A stretch of 64,000 bases of DNA, from assembly GCF_900626075.1 (NCBI RefSeq), contig NZ_UYZY01000003.1, positions 124,001 through 188,000 on the forward strand. Reading direction: 5' to 3'. Under the pieces are notes generated by a model. It ran no database searches. It was not told where the DNA came from and saw only the letters and a program-made list of their open reading frames with translations. Positions 9,891 to 18,975 of the stretch are shown piece after piece. The position numbers were made by a program, and so were the translations under genes. The stretch's first letter is position 1. Every line of letters starts with the position of its first letter. Origin of the DNA: Clostridium transplantifaecale (GTDB lineage: Bacteria > Bacillota > Clostridia > Lachnospirales > Lachnospiraceae).

Positions 9891-10850
9891 ATGAAGTTAA
9901 AAATAGGAAATGTAGAGCTGGAGAATAATGTGACGCTGGCCCCGATGGCCGGTGTGACGGACCTTCCGTTCCGGCTGCTGTGCAAGGAGCAGGGATGCGG
10001 CCTGATGTGCACGGAGATGGTCAGCGCCAAAGCGCTTCTTTATAATAACAGAAATACGAAGCCGATCCTTGAGATGAGGGAGGAAGAACGCCCGATTGCA
10101 GTCCAGCTGTTCGGTTCCGATCCCGGCATTATGAGCGATATGGCTCTTAGGCTGGAAGAGGGACCGTATGATATCATCGACGTCAATATGGGCTGCCCGG
10201 TCCCGAAGATTGTGAATAATGGAGAGGGTTCGGCTCTGATGAAGAATCCAAAGCTGGCGGAGGAGATACTCACGGCAATGGTGAAAAAACTGCACAAGCC
10301 CGTAACAGTCAAATTCCGCAAGGGATTTAACGATGACTGCGTCAACGCGGTGGAATTTGCACGGATGGCGGAAAGCTGCGGAGTGGCTGCGGTCGCCGTC
10401 CACGGCAGGACGAGGGAGCAGTACTATTCCGGCAAAGCGGACTGGGACATCATCCGGCGGGTAAAAGAGGCCGTGAAAATACCGGTAATCGGAAATGGAG
10501 ATATTTTCACACCAGAAGATGCCGGACGTATGATGGAAGAGACCGGCTGCGACGGAATCATGGTAGCCAGAGGAGCGAAGGGAAATCCATGGCTGTTCAG
10601 GCGCATTAACCATTACCTCGACACGGGAGAGCTTTTGCCGCCTCCGACTAAGGAGGAACTGAAGGCAACAATCATCCGGCACGGGGAACTGCAGACGGGA
10701 TACAAAGGCGAAGAGATTGCAATGCGGGAAATGCGTAAGCATGTGGCGTGGTATACGGCGGGGTATCCGAATTCGTCTTCGCTGAGAAATGACATTAACA
10801 AGGTCAGTACGATGGAGGAATTAATCGCCCTGATCGAAGAACGGATTTAA
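9891..10850 (+). CDS. dusB: tRNA-dihydrouridine synthase (DusB type)
   Basis: FMN enzyme reducing uridines in tRNA. 319 residues, TIM barrel. Visible: LAPMAGVTDLPFR at the N-terminus, NMGCPVPKI with the catalytic cysteine region, VHGRTREQYYSG, and VIGNGDIF with GIMVARGAKGNPW. Followed by greA and lysS, the common dusB-greA-lysS order of Firmicutes, but here separated by a structured repeat and a strong promoter. Confidence 0.94.
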   Translation: MKLKIGNVELENNVTLAPMAGVTDLPFRLLCKEQGCGLMCTEMVSAKALLYNNRNTKPILEMREEERPIAVQLFGSDPGIMSDMALRLEEGPYDIIDVNMGCPVPKIVNNGEGSALMKNPKLAEEILTAMVKKLHKPVTVKFRKGFNDDCVNAVEFARMAESCGVAAVAVHGRTREQYYSGKADWDIIRRVKEAVKIPVIGNGDIFTPEDAGRMMEETGCDGIMVARGAKGNPWLFRRINHYLDTGELLPPPTKEELKATIIRHGELQTGYKGEEIAMREMRKHVAWYTAGYPNSSSLRNDINKVSTMEELIALIEERI

Positions 10851-10873
10851 ATGCGGAGGACGATGGTAAACCC

Positions 10874-11037
10874 TTGTTACTGTTTACACAGGATGTATTC
10901 CGCGAGGTGTTTTCACGTTTTTTCGTGAAAATCCCGAGTTGTGCCGCGCGAAACGGCGTTTTGCCGTTTCTGTGCATCGCGAAGCGTGTTATTGTTCGCA
11001 GCACAGCTGCTTTCAGCTGGGATGTGAACAGTAACAA
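10874..11037. repeat. Structured repeat family S, copy S1
   Basis: A 164-bp element starting 24 bp after the dusB stop. Ends are inverted (TTGTTACTGTTTACACA and TGTGAACAGTAACAA). Inside: hairpin TTTTCACG/CGTGAAAA (10910-10931), hairpin AACGGC/GCCGTT (10952-10968) and hairpin CAGCTG/CAGCTG (near 11005-11018). The same order of blocks occurs inverted in copy S2 at 37534-37737. Confidence 0.75.
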
Positions 11038-11074
11038 ACCCTTGTAAATAAACGGAAAACGCCGTTTCCGATTC

Positions 11075-11103
11075 TTGACAAGGGGGACTTTATCAGTTAT
11101 AAT
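11075..11103 (+). promoter_or_regulatory. greA-lysS promoter
   Basis: TTGACA (11075-11080), 17-bp spacer, TATAAT (11098-11103): perfect match to the sigma-A consensus, 60 bp before greA. Confidence 0.85.
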
Positions 11104-11163
11104 AATGCGATGCAATATTAGAACGATTTCGGAGACGAATTATCGGAAGGAAGGATAGTTGTC

Positions 11164-11646
11164 ATGGCAGAGAAGAAAAATATTTTAACGTATGCAGGTC
11201 TTAAGCAGTATGAAGATGAACTGCAGGATCTGAAGGTGAATAAACGTAGAGAGATCGCCCAGAAAATTAAGGAAGCAAGAGAGCAGGGAGATTTATCCGA
11301 GAACGCGGAGTACGATGCAGCGAAAGATGAGCAGAGAGACATCGAGGCCAGGATCGAGGCCCTTGAGAAGCTTCTCAAGAACGCAGAAGTCGTTGTGGAA
11401 GACGAGATCGACCTTGACAAGATCAGCGTTGGCTGTAAAGTAAAACTTCTGGATGTGGAAGAGGACGAGGAGATGGAGTTTAAGATCGTCGGTTCCACAG
11501 AGGCGAACAGCCTTCAGAACAAGATTTCCAATGAGTCTCCCGTAGGCCATGCACTGCTTGGCAAGAAACAGGGCGAGACGGTAAAGGTAGAGACACAGGC
11601 AGGAATGATTCACTATAAAATCCTGGAAATTCAGAGAGTATCATAA
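11164..11646 (+). CDS. greA: Transcription elongation factor GreA
   Basis: Rescues backtracked RNA polymerase by stimulating transcript cleavage. 160 residues, normal length. The N-terminal coiled coil contains the conserved tip GDLSENAEYDAAK (about residues 40-52) with its two acidic residues; the C-terminal FKBP-like domain includes SPVGHALLGKKQGE. ATG 11164 follows GGAAGGA. Cotranscribed with lysS 27 bp downstream. Confidence 0.96.
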   Translation: MAEKKNILTYAGLKQYEDELQDLKVNKRREIAQKIKEAREQGDLSENAEYDAAKDEQRDIEARIEALEKLLKNAEVVVEDEIDLDKISVGCKVKLLDVEEDEEMEFKIVGSTEANSLQNKISNESPVGHALLGKKQGETVKVETQAGMIHYKILEIQRVS

Positions 11647-11673
11647 TCTAAGTTCACAAAGGAGTGGAAGAAA

Positions 11674-13614
11674 TTGGCAGAGCAGAATCAGCAGAACCAG
11701 CAGAATAAGAAGGAAGAGCAGGATTTAAACCAGCTTCTTAAGGTGCGCCGCGACAAACTGGCGGAGCTTCAGGAGAGTGGCAGAGATCCGTTTCAGATTA
11801 CGAAATTTGACGTGACGGCACACAGCGCCGACGTGAAGGATCACTTTGAGGAGATGGAAGGCAAAGAGGTAACCCTGGCAGGACGCATGATGTCCAAACG
11901 TGTCATGGGTAAGGCATCTTTCTGCAACATCCAGGACTTAAAGGGAAATGTTCAGTCTTACGTTGCCAGAGACAGTATCGGCGAAGAGTCCTATAAAGAA
12001 TTCAAGAAGATGGATATCGGTGACATCGTAGGAATCAGAGGCACGGTATTTAAAACCAAGACAGGAGAGATTTCCATCCATGCGGAGGCCGTAACCCTTC
12101 TTTCCAAGAGCTTACAGATTCTGCCGGAGAAATTCCACGGCCTTACTAATACAGATATGCGTTACAGACAGCGTTATGTGGATCTGATTATGAACCCGGA
12201 GGTGCGTGATACATTTGTAAAGCGTTCCCAGATTCTTAAGGAAGTCCGCAACTTCCTCGACGGCCGCGGTTTTATGGAAGTTGAGACACCAATGCTGGTT
12301 CCGAACGCAGGCGGCGCAGCCGCAAGACCTTTCACGACACACTACAACGCACTGGACGAGGACGTGAAACTGCGTATCTCCCTGGAGCTGTATTTAAAGA
12401 GACTGATTGTAGGCGGTCTTGAGAGAGTATACGAGATTGGACGTGTATTCCGTAACGAGGGCGTGGATACGAGACACAACCCGGAATTCACCCTGATGGA
12501 GTTATATCAGGCATACACGGATTATTACGGAATGATGGAACTCGTGGAGACTATGTTCCGCGAAGTGGCGAAGAAGGTTCTCGGCACAGCGAAGATCGTG
12601 TACGACGGTGTTGAGATCGATTTGGAGAAGCCGTTTGAGAGAATTACAATGGTGGATGCCCTGAAGAAATATAAGGGAATCGACTTTACAACCATTAAGA
12701 CGGACGAGGAAGCAAAAGCTCTGGCCGATCAGTACCATATCGAATATGAGGCCAGACATAAGAAGGGCGATATCCTGAGCATGCTGTTTGAGGAGTTCGT
12801 AGAGGAACACCTGATACAGCCTACCTTTATCCTGGATCATCCGATCGAGATTTCTCCTCTGACCAAGAAGAAACCGGAGAATCCGGAATACACGGAGCGT
12901 TTTGAGCTGTTTATCACAAAGAGAGAGATGGCGAACGCATATTCCGAGTTAAATGATCCTCTGGATCAGATTGAACGTTTCAAGGCACAGGAAGCGCTGC
13001 TGGCGGCAGGTGACGAGGAAGCCAACTCCATGGATGACGACTTTGTCAACGCGCTGATGGTAGGTATGCCTCCAACAGGCGGAATTGGCATCGGTATGGA
13101 CCGTTTTATCATGCTGCTTACCGACTCCTATGCAATCAGAGATGTTCTGCTCTTCCCGACGATGAAGACGCTCGGCGGCTCCGACACATCTGCAAAAGCA
13201 GAGAAGACGGCACAGGAGGGCAGAGTGCAGGAAACTATCGATTTTTCAAAGGTAAAAATCGAACCGCTTTTTGAGGAAATGGTGGATTTTGAGACATTTG
13301 CAAAATCTGATTACAGGGCTGTTAAGGTGAAAGACTGTACGGCAGTTCCCAAGAGCAAGAAACTTTTAAAGTTTACTCTAGACGACGGTTCCGGCACAGA
13401 CCGCACGATTTTAAGCGGAATCCATGAGTATTATGAGCCGGAAGAGCTGATTGGTAAGACTGCAATAGCAATCGTGAATCTGCCTCCGCGTCCTATGATG
13501 GGCATCGACTCCTGCGGAATGCTGATCTCAGCAGTTCATGAGGAGGATGGAAAAGAAGGTTTGAATCTTTTGATGGTGGATGACCGTATCCCAGCAGGCG
13601 CAAAGCTGTACTAA
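11674..13614 (+). CDS. lysS: Lysyl-tRNA synthetase (class II) with C-terminal tRNA-binding domain
   Basis: Charges tRNA-Lys. 646 residues, well above the usual 490-510. Residues about 60-160 form the anticodon-binding OB fold; the class II core follows with motif 2 near [15 protein letters not shown] and motif 3 GIGIGMDRF. The extra 137 residues (about 509-646) look like an EMAPII/Trbp111 OB fold as found at the C-terminus of MetRS ([28 protein letters not shown]). A 10-residue Gln/Asn-rich leader is present. TTG start at 11674 after AGGAGTGG. Confidence 0.93.
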   Translation: MAEQNQQNQQNKKEEQDLNQLLKVRRDKLAELQESGRDPFQITKFDVTAHSADVKDHFEEMEGKEVTLAGRMMSKRVMGKASFCNIQDLKGNVQSYVARDSIGEESYKEFKKMDIGDIVGIRGTVFKTKTGEISIHAEAVTLLSKSLQILPEKFHGLTNTDMRYRQRYVDLIMNPEVRDTFVKRSQILKEVRNFLDGRGFMEVETPMLVPNAGGAAARPFTTHYNALDEDVKLRISLELYLKRLIVGGLERVYEIGRVFRNEGVDTRHNPEFTLMELYQAYTDYYGMMELVETMFREVAKKVLGTAKIVYDGVEIDLEKPFERITMVDALKKYKGIDFTTIKTDEEAKALADQYHIEYEARHKKGDILSMLFEEFVEEHLIQPTFILDHPIEISPLTKKKPENPEYTERFELFITKREMANAYSELNDPLDQIERFKAQEALLAAGDEEANSMDDDFVNALMVGMPPTGGIGIGMDRFIMLLTDSYAIRDVLLFPTMKTLGGSDTSAKAEKTAQEGRVQETIDFSKVKIEPLFEEMVDFETFAKSDYRAVKVKDCTAVPKSKKLLKFTLDDGSGTDRTILSGIHEYYEPEELIGKTAIAIVNLPPRPMMGIDSCGMLISAVHEEDGKEGLNLLMVDDRIPAGAKLY

Positions 13615-13693
13615 AATTTCCTGATTTTTATCTCTCAAATCGGATACCGAACAGGCATAGGCGAAAAGAACGGTAAATGAATAAAATTAATTC

Positions 13694-13727
13694 AGGACAT
13701 TTCCTATTTTTGGGAAATGTCCTTTTT
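13694..13727 (+). terminator. lysS terminator
   Basis: Stem AGGACATTTCC / GGAAATGTCCT (13694-13704 and 13713-13723) followed by a T-rich tract. Confidence 0.88.
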
Positions 13728-13730
13728 ACT

Positions 13731-13770
13731 TATTTTACTTCATAGGACGTATGTACTATGAAGTAAAATA
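13731..13770. repeat. 15-bp perfect inverted repeat
   Basis: TATTTTACTTCATAG (13731-13745), a 10-base loop, then the exact complement (13756-13770). It lies between convergent lysS and the YolD-like gene. It may terminate the minus-strand unit, but no clear T-tract follows on that strand. The rest of 13771-13853 shows nothing recognisable. Confidence 0.6.
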
Positions 13771-13853
13771 ACGCTCCGTATAAATTGTACAGCGGCAGTG
13801 ATTTCTCTTGCCAGGAGATGAAAACGGCGATGGATAAAGCCGAAGTCAAATGC

Positions 13854-14180
13854 CTACGTATCAAAAAAATCTCCCTGTATCTCATAGATATCATCAAAAA
13901 GGATTTTCGTATTGATAATTTTCAGGATCCGGCTGGTCAGTTCTAAAGAGGAGACCATGCCGGTGATTTTGATATATTCACCGTTCCGGAAATAGATAAC
14001 CGTGATAATGTCGTTCTTTTTTATCTGACGGAGCCGCCGGTCGAGCTCTTCCTTGCTCTCTTCAGAAAGTTCGGAGCGGGGAACGATGATGCGCTCCTTC
14101 TGTGCCAGCGCCTCTCGGAATCCCTTCAGACAGTCGAAGGGAGCAAAGATTTTCGCACGTTCTGTTTTTTCACTGCTCAC
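13854..14180 (-). CDS. YolD-like protein
   Basis: 108-residue protein of the YolD-like family, which in Firmicutes is encoded with an error-prone Y-family polymerase (YolD-UvrX, YqjX-YqjW). Central segment ERIIVPRSELSEE and the C-terminal beta-rich half fit the family. GTG start at 14178-14180, with its AGGAGG site inside the end of the polymerase gene; the two coding regions overlap by 11 bp, so translation is probably coupled. Role is unproven; likely modulates the polymerase in the SOS response. Confidence 0.82.
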   Translation of the reverse strand: MSSEKTERAKIFAPFDCLKGFREALAQKERIIVPRSELSEESKEELDRRLRQIKKNDIITVIYFRNGEYIKITGMVSSLELTSRILKIINTKILFDDIYEIQGDFFDT

Positions 14181-15435
14181 CGCTTTTGTGACCTCCTATC
14201 TGCTGATTGCGTTCCAGCGTTGTGGCTGCCTTCTGTAAATCCATGCCCTTTAAAATAGCGTTATTCCCGAACTTCTTTTTAATATTCAGGACGGCCAGCT
14301 GGACATCCCGGTCCTTCTGTAATTCGGCCGGATCTGTAAACAGATCATACTGTTCATAAGCCTCGTCCACCAGTTTATTAAATGAGATGCCGATCCGGCG
14401 GATGGGGATGAGACGGTTGACAATGTTCTGGTACAGTTGTGTAAAATGCTTTGTGATGACCTTCACCGAATTAGTCGTAACCGGCATTGTGACGCTGCCC
14501 CTTGACGATTTCATCCCTTTTTGGGTGTAGCCCACATAGAGGGACAGGGAGTTGGTAACGAGGGTTTTATCAACCAGATCCAGACAGAGCAGATCTACCA
14601 TCTCTTTGAGAATCAGGAGGCCGTCGTCATAGCTGTATTCTGTCATAAGCACCTGGACCGTGGACAGGGAACTTTCCTTGGGACGGTATGCCTTGATCTC
14701 GGCAATGGTTGTAGGTTCACGGCCCCAGGCATGATCGATCAGGTATTCCGCGTCTACCCCAATCAGCTTATAGAGTATGGCTTCATCAACATGGGCGATA
14801 TCCTTCATCGTATAAATTCCAACGCCTGCAAGACGGCTGGAAATGCCCTTTCCGATCCGCCAGAAGTCGGTGAGAGGCTTGTGGTTCCAAAGAGTCTTCT
14901 GATACAGGGACTCATCCAGGTAACCGATATTATCCTCCGCGTGTTTTGCTGTAATATCCAGGGCGATTTTACTAAGATATAGATTCGTACCAATCCCGCA
15001 GGTAGCCGTAATACCCAGGAAACTACGGATGTCGTCCATGATTCGCACGCCCAGCTCCTTTGCCGTAAGCTGGTAGAGCTCCAGATAGTCGGTGACATCC
15101 ATAAACGCCTCATCCACGGAATAGACGTAGATGTCTTCTTTTGAGATATATTTCAGATAGATGGCATAGATCTCTGCAGAATATTCGATATAGAGCTGCA
15201 TCCGCGGAGGGGCCATAATATACTCAATTCCCTGCGGAATCTCATATACCCTGCACCGGTTGGGAACGCCGAGCGCTTTCAGTGAGGGTGAGACGGCCAG
15301 ACAGATTGTGCCCCGCTCGCGTTCGGGATCGGCGACCACAAGATTTGTTGTTAGCGGATCAAGGCCGCGCTCGGCGCATTCGACCGAGGCATAAAAAGAT
15401 TTTAAATCAATACAGAGATAGATATGATCCGACAT
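14170..15435 (-). CDS. Y-family DNA polymerase (UvrX/DinB-like)
   Basis: Translesion DNA polymerase, 421 residues. Catalytic carboxylates are visible in DLKSFYASVE (residues 9-18) and SVDEAF (about 105-110). Palm, thumb and little-finger regions follow, and QYDLF near residue 366 fits a beta-clamp binding motif. ATG at 15435 follows CGGGAGGA. Paired with a YolD-like gene, the arrangement of SOS-induced UvrX units, and preceded by a promoter with a LexA-type box in its spacer. Closer to the UvrX/UmuC-like group than to housekeeping DinB. Confidence 0.9.
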   Translation of the reverse strand: MSDHIYLCIDLKSFYASVECAERGLDPLTTNLVVADPERERGTICLAVSPSLKALGVPNRCRVYEIPQGIEYIMAPPRMQLYIEYSAEIYAIYLKYISKEDIYVYSVDEAFMDVTDYLELYQLTAKELGVRIMDDIRSFLGITATCGIGTNLYLSKIALDITAKHAEDNIGYLDESLYQKTLWNHKPLTDFWRIGKGISSRLAGVGIYTMKDIAHVDEAILYKLIGVDAEYLIDHAWGREPTTIAEIKAYRPKESSLSTVQVLMTEYSYDDGLLILKEMVDLLCLDLVDKTLVTNSLSLYVGYTQKGMKSSRGSVTMPVTTNSVKVITKHFTQLYQNIVNRLIPIRRIGISFNKLVDEAYEQYDLFTDPAELQKDRDVQLAVLNIKKKFGNNAILKGMDLQKAATTLERNQQIGGHKSGEQ

Positions 15436-15520
15436 GGCATCCTCCCGTTGATACTTAATTATACACTAAAGAATAATACAGATTCTTTATACAGGAAATT
15501 CCCAAAGGAGTTCTAAAAAT

Positions 15521-15549
15521 ATTATAACAAACAAATGTTCGTATGTAAA
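15521..15549 (-). promoter_or_regulatory. SOS promoter with LexA box
   Basis: On the minus strand: TTTACA (15549-15544), 17-bp spacer, TATAAT (15526-15521). The spacer contains CGAACATTTGTTTG (15541-15528), close to the Bacillus/Clostridium LexA (DinR) consensus CGAAC-N4-GTTYG. A repressor bound there would block RNA polymerase directly. Confidence 0.8.
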
Positions 15550-15585
15550 CAGGGAAACTTTTACTGTTCTATTTTGTCAGATTAA

Positions 15586-15600
15586 AGTCTAATTTGGACT
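15586..15600. promoter_or_regulatory. Imperfect palindrome before glutaminase, possible operator
   Basis: AGTCTAATTTGGACT, an imperfect dyad about 130 bp before the glutaminase start. It could be a LysR-type site for the regulator at 18006. The remaining AT-rich stretch to 15727 shows no clear promoter. Confidence 0.3.
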
Positions 15601-15727
15601 AAATTACAAGAAATATAAGAATTTTACTTTTATTTAACGATATATTATTATGAATCCAAGTAAACGGAATGTGCACAATCTGCTTAATAAGACTTAATTA
15701 TTAGATACAAACGAAAGGAGTTTCTCT

Positions 15728-16663
15728 TTGAAATCAGAAAATATAAAAATCCATAAGATTCTCGACGAGGCATATGAATCTGCAAATGCTTTGGTTGGAA
15801 CTGGTCAGATGCCTGATTTTATTCCTGCTTTAGAAGACATTGACCCAAAAAGAATATCTATCAGCCTGACAGATATGAGCGGTAATACATACTGTGCCGG
15901 AAATTATGATGGCAAATTCTCTATTCAGAGTATATCAAAAATCATACTTCTTGAACTGGCTATAAGAGAGGTTGGTGAAGAAACAGTTTTTTCAAAAATT
16001 GGCGTTGAACCGAGCGGTACTGGGTTTAACTCTCTGTTTCGACTGGAACTTTTAGAGAAGAAACCGGCAAATCCCTTTATCAATCCTGGCGCGATGGTTT
16101 CAGCAAGCTGCATCAAGGGACGTAGTCTCGAAGAGAAGTACGAAAAGTTTCGAAATCTGGCGGGTGAATTGCTCGGTAATCCTGATATTTCTTACTCAAA
16201 AGAGGTTTGTCATTGTGAAATGACTACAGGCCATAGGAACCGGGCTCTGGCCAGTCTCCTGATTGCTAATGGCATCTATGACGGAGATCCTGAGGAATAT
16301 CTTGAATTGTACTATCGCGGATGTGCGTTTTATGCCAGTACATCTGAGGTGAGTAGGTTTGGAGCTATTCTTGCTAATGACGGAATAAAGCCAGGCACGG
16401 AAACACGCCTCCTGCCTAAACATCACTGTGAACTATTCCGATCACTTATGGCGACCTGCGGAATGTATGATTCTACTGGTAAATATGCAGTGGAGGTTGG
16501 TATACCGGCGAAAAGCGGCAGTGGAGGCGGAATCATTGCGGCAGCTAGGGGAAAAGCAGGGCTGGCTGTATATAGTCCTGAATTGGACGGAAGAGGAAAC
16601 AGTGTTTGTGGAATGCAGGCATTAAAGTACATTTCAGAACATCTGAATCTTAGAACATATTAA
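15728..16663 (+). CDS. glsA: Glutaminase A (first of two)
   Basis: Serine-dependent beta-lactamase-fold glutaminase, hydrolysing glutamine to glutamate and ammonia. 311 residues, normal. Visible: FSIQSISK with the Ser-x-x-Lys pair, GTGFNS, NPGAMVSA, TGHRNRALA, TCGMYDSTG and GIPAKSGSGGGI. TTG start at 15728 preceded by AAAGGAG. Base composition is more AT-rich than the flanking housekeeping genes. Followed by an NRAMP-like transporter 48 bp downstream, probably one transcript. Confidence 0.9.
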   Translation: MKSENIKIHKILDEAYESANALVGTGQMPDFIPALEDIDPKRISISLTDMSGNTYCAGNYDGKFSIQSISKIILLELAIREVGEETVFSKIGVEPSGTGFNSLFRLELLEKKPANPFINPGAMVSASCIKGRSLEEKYEKFRNLAGELLGNPDISYSKEVCHCEMTTGHRNRALASLLIANGIYDGDPEEYLELYYRGCAFYASTSEVSRFGAILANDGIKPGTETRLLPKHHCELFRSLMATCGMYDSTGKYAVEVGIPAKSGSGGGIIAAARGKAGLAVYSPELDGRGNSVCGMQALKYISEHLNLRTY

Positions 16664-16711
16664 TGATAGATGGCAAACTCAAAATACAGCAGACAAATCG
16701 GGGGAATATTT

Positions 16712-17947
16712 ATGAAGGATAGGCCAGTATATGAAAAAAGTTCTCTGTCAACAAAATTAAAATCGATGGGGCCGGCGCTTGTAATTGTTGGTTCTTTCAT
16801 CGGACCGGGTTCCATCACCAGTTCCACAAAAGCAGGAGCAAATTATGGATTCGCACTTATATGGTGCGTAACATTTTCAATAATTGCCGTTGTAGTTTTG
16901 CAAGGCATGGCTTCACGCCTGGGTATTGTGACCCATAAAGGAATCTGTGAAAATTTGATGGATGATTTTAGTGATAGACCTACATTAAAATGGATTGTGG
17001 CAATAGGGGTGACCGTACCAATCGCTTTAGGCGGACTTGCCTACATGGGAGGTGATCTTACAGGAACGGCATTGGGAATCAGCGCTTTAACAGGTGTTCC
17101 TATTAGAATTGTTGCAGCTATTTGGGGCGTTGGAGTTCTGATTATCAGCATGAAAAACAATGCACTGAAATGGATTGAAAAACTACTTGGCTTGTGTGTC
17201 GCGCTTATGTGTGTGGTTTTCACAGTTACTATGTTCGTAGTAAAGCCGGATTGGGGTGTAGTCTTCAAAGGTGCATTTGTCCCGTCTGTTCCCAAAGGTT
17301 CATTGATGACCTGTATCTCCATGATCGGAACAACAGTGGTTCCTTACAACCTGTTTCTCCATGCCAAGAGCTCCGCTGAAACTTGGGATAATCCTGCCCG
17401 TGATATCCCCATCTCTGAGTTTGGAGACAGGCTGACGATGATTCTTGGTGGCTGTGTAACCGCCGCCGTTGTAGTAACGTCTGGTGCGGTTATGCGCGGA
17501 ATGCAGGTTGAGAATGCGATTGATATGGCTCAGCAGCTCAAACCAACCTTGGGAGGGTTAGCCGTTCCCTTTATGGCTACCGGTCTTATTGCCGCAGGCA
17601 TTTCCTCAGCAGTTTGCACTCCTTTGGGCGTATCCTATGTTTGTGCAGGGCTTTTTGGATGGAAGTGCGATAAAAGCGATAAGCGTTTTGCCGCGACCAA
17701 TATTATCGTGGTAGTATTTGGTATTTTTATTGCTCTGTCCGGCTTTTCACCGACCTCAATTCTCATGACTGCGCAGGCAGTCAACGGCATCTTCCTTCCT
17801 ACAAGCGTTCTTGCCACAATATTTCTCACAAACAGGAGAAAGATAATGGGTGAATACGTTAATACCCCGCTCCAGATTGCGCTTGGGCTATTTGTGTTTG
17901 CGGTAGCTCTCATTATGGGTGTTAGCAGTGTAGTTTCGTTGTTCTAA
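16712..17947 (+). CDS. NRAMP-related membrane transporter lacking metal ligands
   Basis: 411-residue polytopic membrane protein (about 11 helices) with the NRAMP/LeuT-type layout. In metal-transporting NRAMPs, helix 1 reads DPGN and helix 6 carries MPHN; here they are GPGS (residues 31-34) and VPYN (about 210-213). The Asp, Asn and Met that bind the metal are therefore gone. The substrate is probably not Mn or Fe; the neighbouring glutaminases and ureohydrolase suggest an amino acid or guanidino compound, which is inference. ATG 16712 follows CGGGGGA. Confidence 0.75.
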   Translation: MKDRPVYEKSSLSTKLKSMGPALVIVGSFIGPGSITSSTKAGANYGFALIWCVTFSIIAVVVLQGMASRLGIVTHKGICENLMDDFSDRPTLKWIVAIGVTVPIALGGLAYMGGDLTGTALGISALTGVPIRIVAAIWGVGVLIISMKNNALKWIEKLLGLCVALMCVVFTVTMFVVKPDWGVVFKGAFVPSVPKGSLMTCISMIGTTVVPYNLFLHAKSSAETWDNPARDIPISEFGDRLTMILGGCVTAAVVVTSGAVMRGMQVENAIDMAQQLKPTLGGLAVPFMATGLIAAGISSAVCTPLGVSYVCAGLFGWKCDKSDKRFAATNIIVVVFGIFIALSGFSPTSILMTAQAVNGIFLPTSVLATIFLTNRRKIMGEYVNTPLQIALGLFVFAVALIMGVSSVVSLF

Positions 17948-18005
17948 AAATAGTCGCGACTCAAAGCACAATTTTTACTTCCGTCCGTCCGCCAGACAGT
18001 GAAAA

Positions 18006-18881
18006 TTATGATCCCATATTGACAAAATACTTTTTGATTTCATCTATAAAAATAGGGGCAAACGCATTGTTCAAACGATTGTGATAGACTACGTAAACTT
18101 CGTGTTTAGGGCATGGAACATCAAGGTCATACGAAATAAAACTGCGCTCCTCAAGCTCATGGGCTATAGATGTCGGCAGAATAATCCAGCTCTTTTCTTT
18201 TTGCAAATAACGTTCGGCGGTATGCGTTACATTTACGCGGTTTTTGACCAATTCCATTTTCCACCACGTTTCATGCCAGTTCTTAAAAGTATTTCCAAAA
18301 TCCTCGTAGATTTCATCTTTGGGCGAGAGCATACTTGGGTGAATACGTGTATTTGGGGCTGGAGAATTATTTGTTTTTCTCATCACAACACGATAAGATT
18401 CCTCATACAGCATTTCAGATTTAAGATCAGAAAAGGGAGCCGGTGCGTGGGTGATGCCAATCTCTACGATTTTGTCTTCTACAAGACTGAATATTTCATT
18501 TGTATGATGATCCTCCAGCGTAACGTGGAGCGTCGGATATAAATCCTGCAAAGAGTGTATCAGCGGCGGAAGAAGGTATTCCTGTACGCTGTTGATACAG
18601 GCAATCGAAAGAGAAAAAAGCCCTTCACGATACTTTAGGTTTTGCGCCTGTTCATAAAGAAGCAATATTTGAGACGCTATTTCTGCCAAAGATTCTCCTG
18701 CTGGCGTGGGGATGCAGGATTGCCCCCGGTTTCTTATAAAAAGGTCAATCCCAAGTTCATTTTCCAATTGCCGTAACCGCTTACTCAAGGCCGATTGGGA
18801 TATAAACTGATGGACTGCCGCTTTTGTAATATTTTTACAACGATAAATGGACAGGAAGATTTCAAGATCATCCATTGTCAT
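18006..18881 (-). CDS. LysR-family transcriptional regulator
   Basis: 291-residue LysR regulator. N-terminal winged HTH (residues 5-64) with NITKAAVHQFISQSALSKR, then a periplasmic-binding-type effector domain. ATG at 18879-18881 follows GGAGG with 8-bp spacing; the GTG nine bases upstream overlaps that site. Convergent with the NRAMP-like gene and divergent from the ureohydrolase, so it probably controls the glutaminase/ureohydrolase cluster. Effector unknown. Confidence 0.9.
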   Translation of the reverse strand: MTMDDLEIFLSIYRCKNITKAAVHQFISQSALSKRLRQLENELGIDLFIRNRGQSCIPTPAGESLAEIASQILLLYEQAQNLKYREGLFSLSIACINSVQEYLLPPLIHSLQDLYPTLHVTLEDHHTNEIFSLVEDKIVEIGITHAPAPFSDLKSEMLYEESYRVVMRKTNNSPAPNTRIHPSMLSPKDEIYEDFGNTFKNWHETWWKMELVKNRVNVTHTAERYLQKEKSWIILPTSIAHELEERSFISYDLDVPCPKHEVYVVYHNRLNNAFAPIFIDEIKKYFVNMGS

Positions 18882-18975
18882 TTTATTCACCTCCAGCGGG
18901 AGTAATTAAATACTTATATATTATAACACAATTATCATCAATACAACTTTTTTATTGAAAGGAGCGGTTATTTAG

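Noticed and set aside
9897-10742. 281-codon open frame antisense to dusB
   Set aside because: Shadow of dusB with no start signals.
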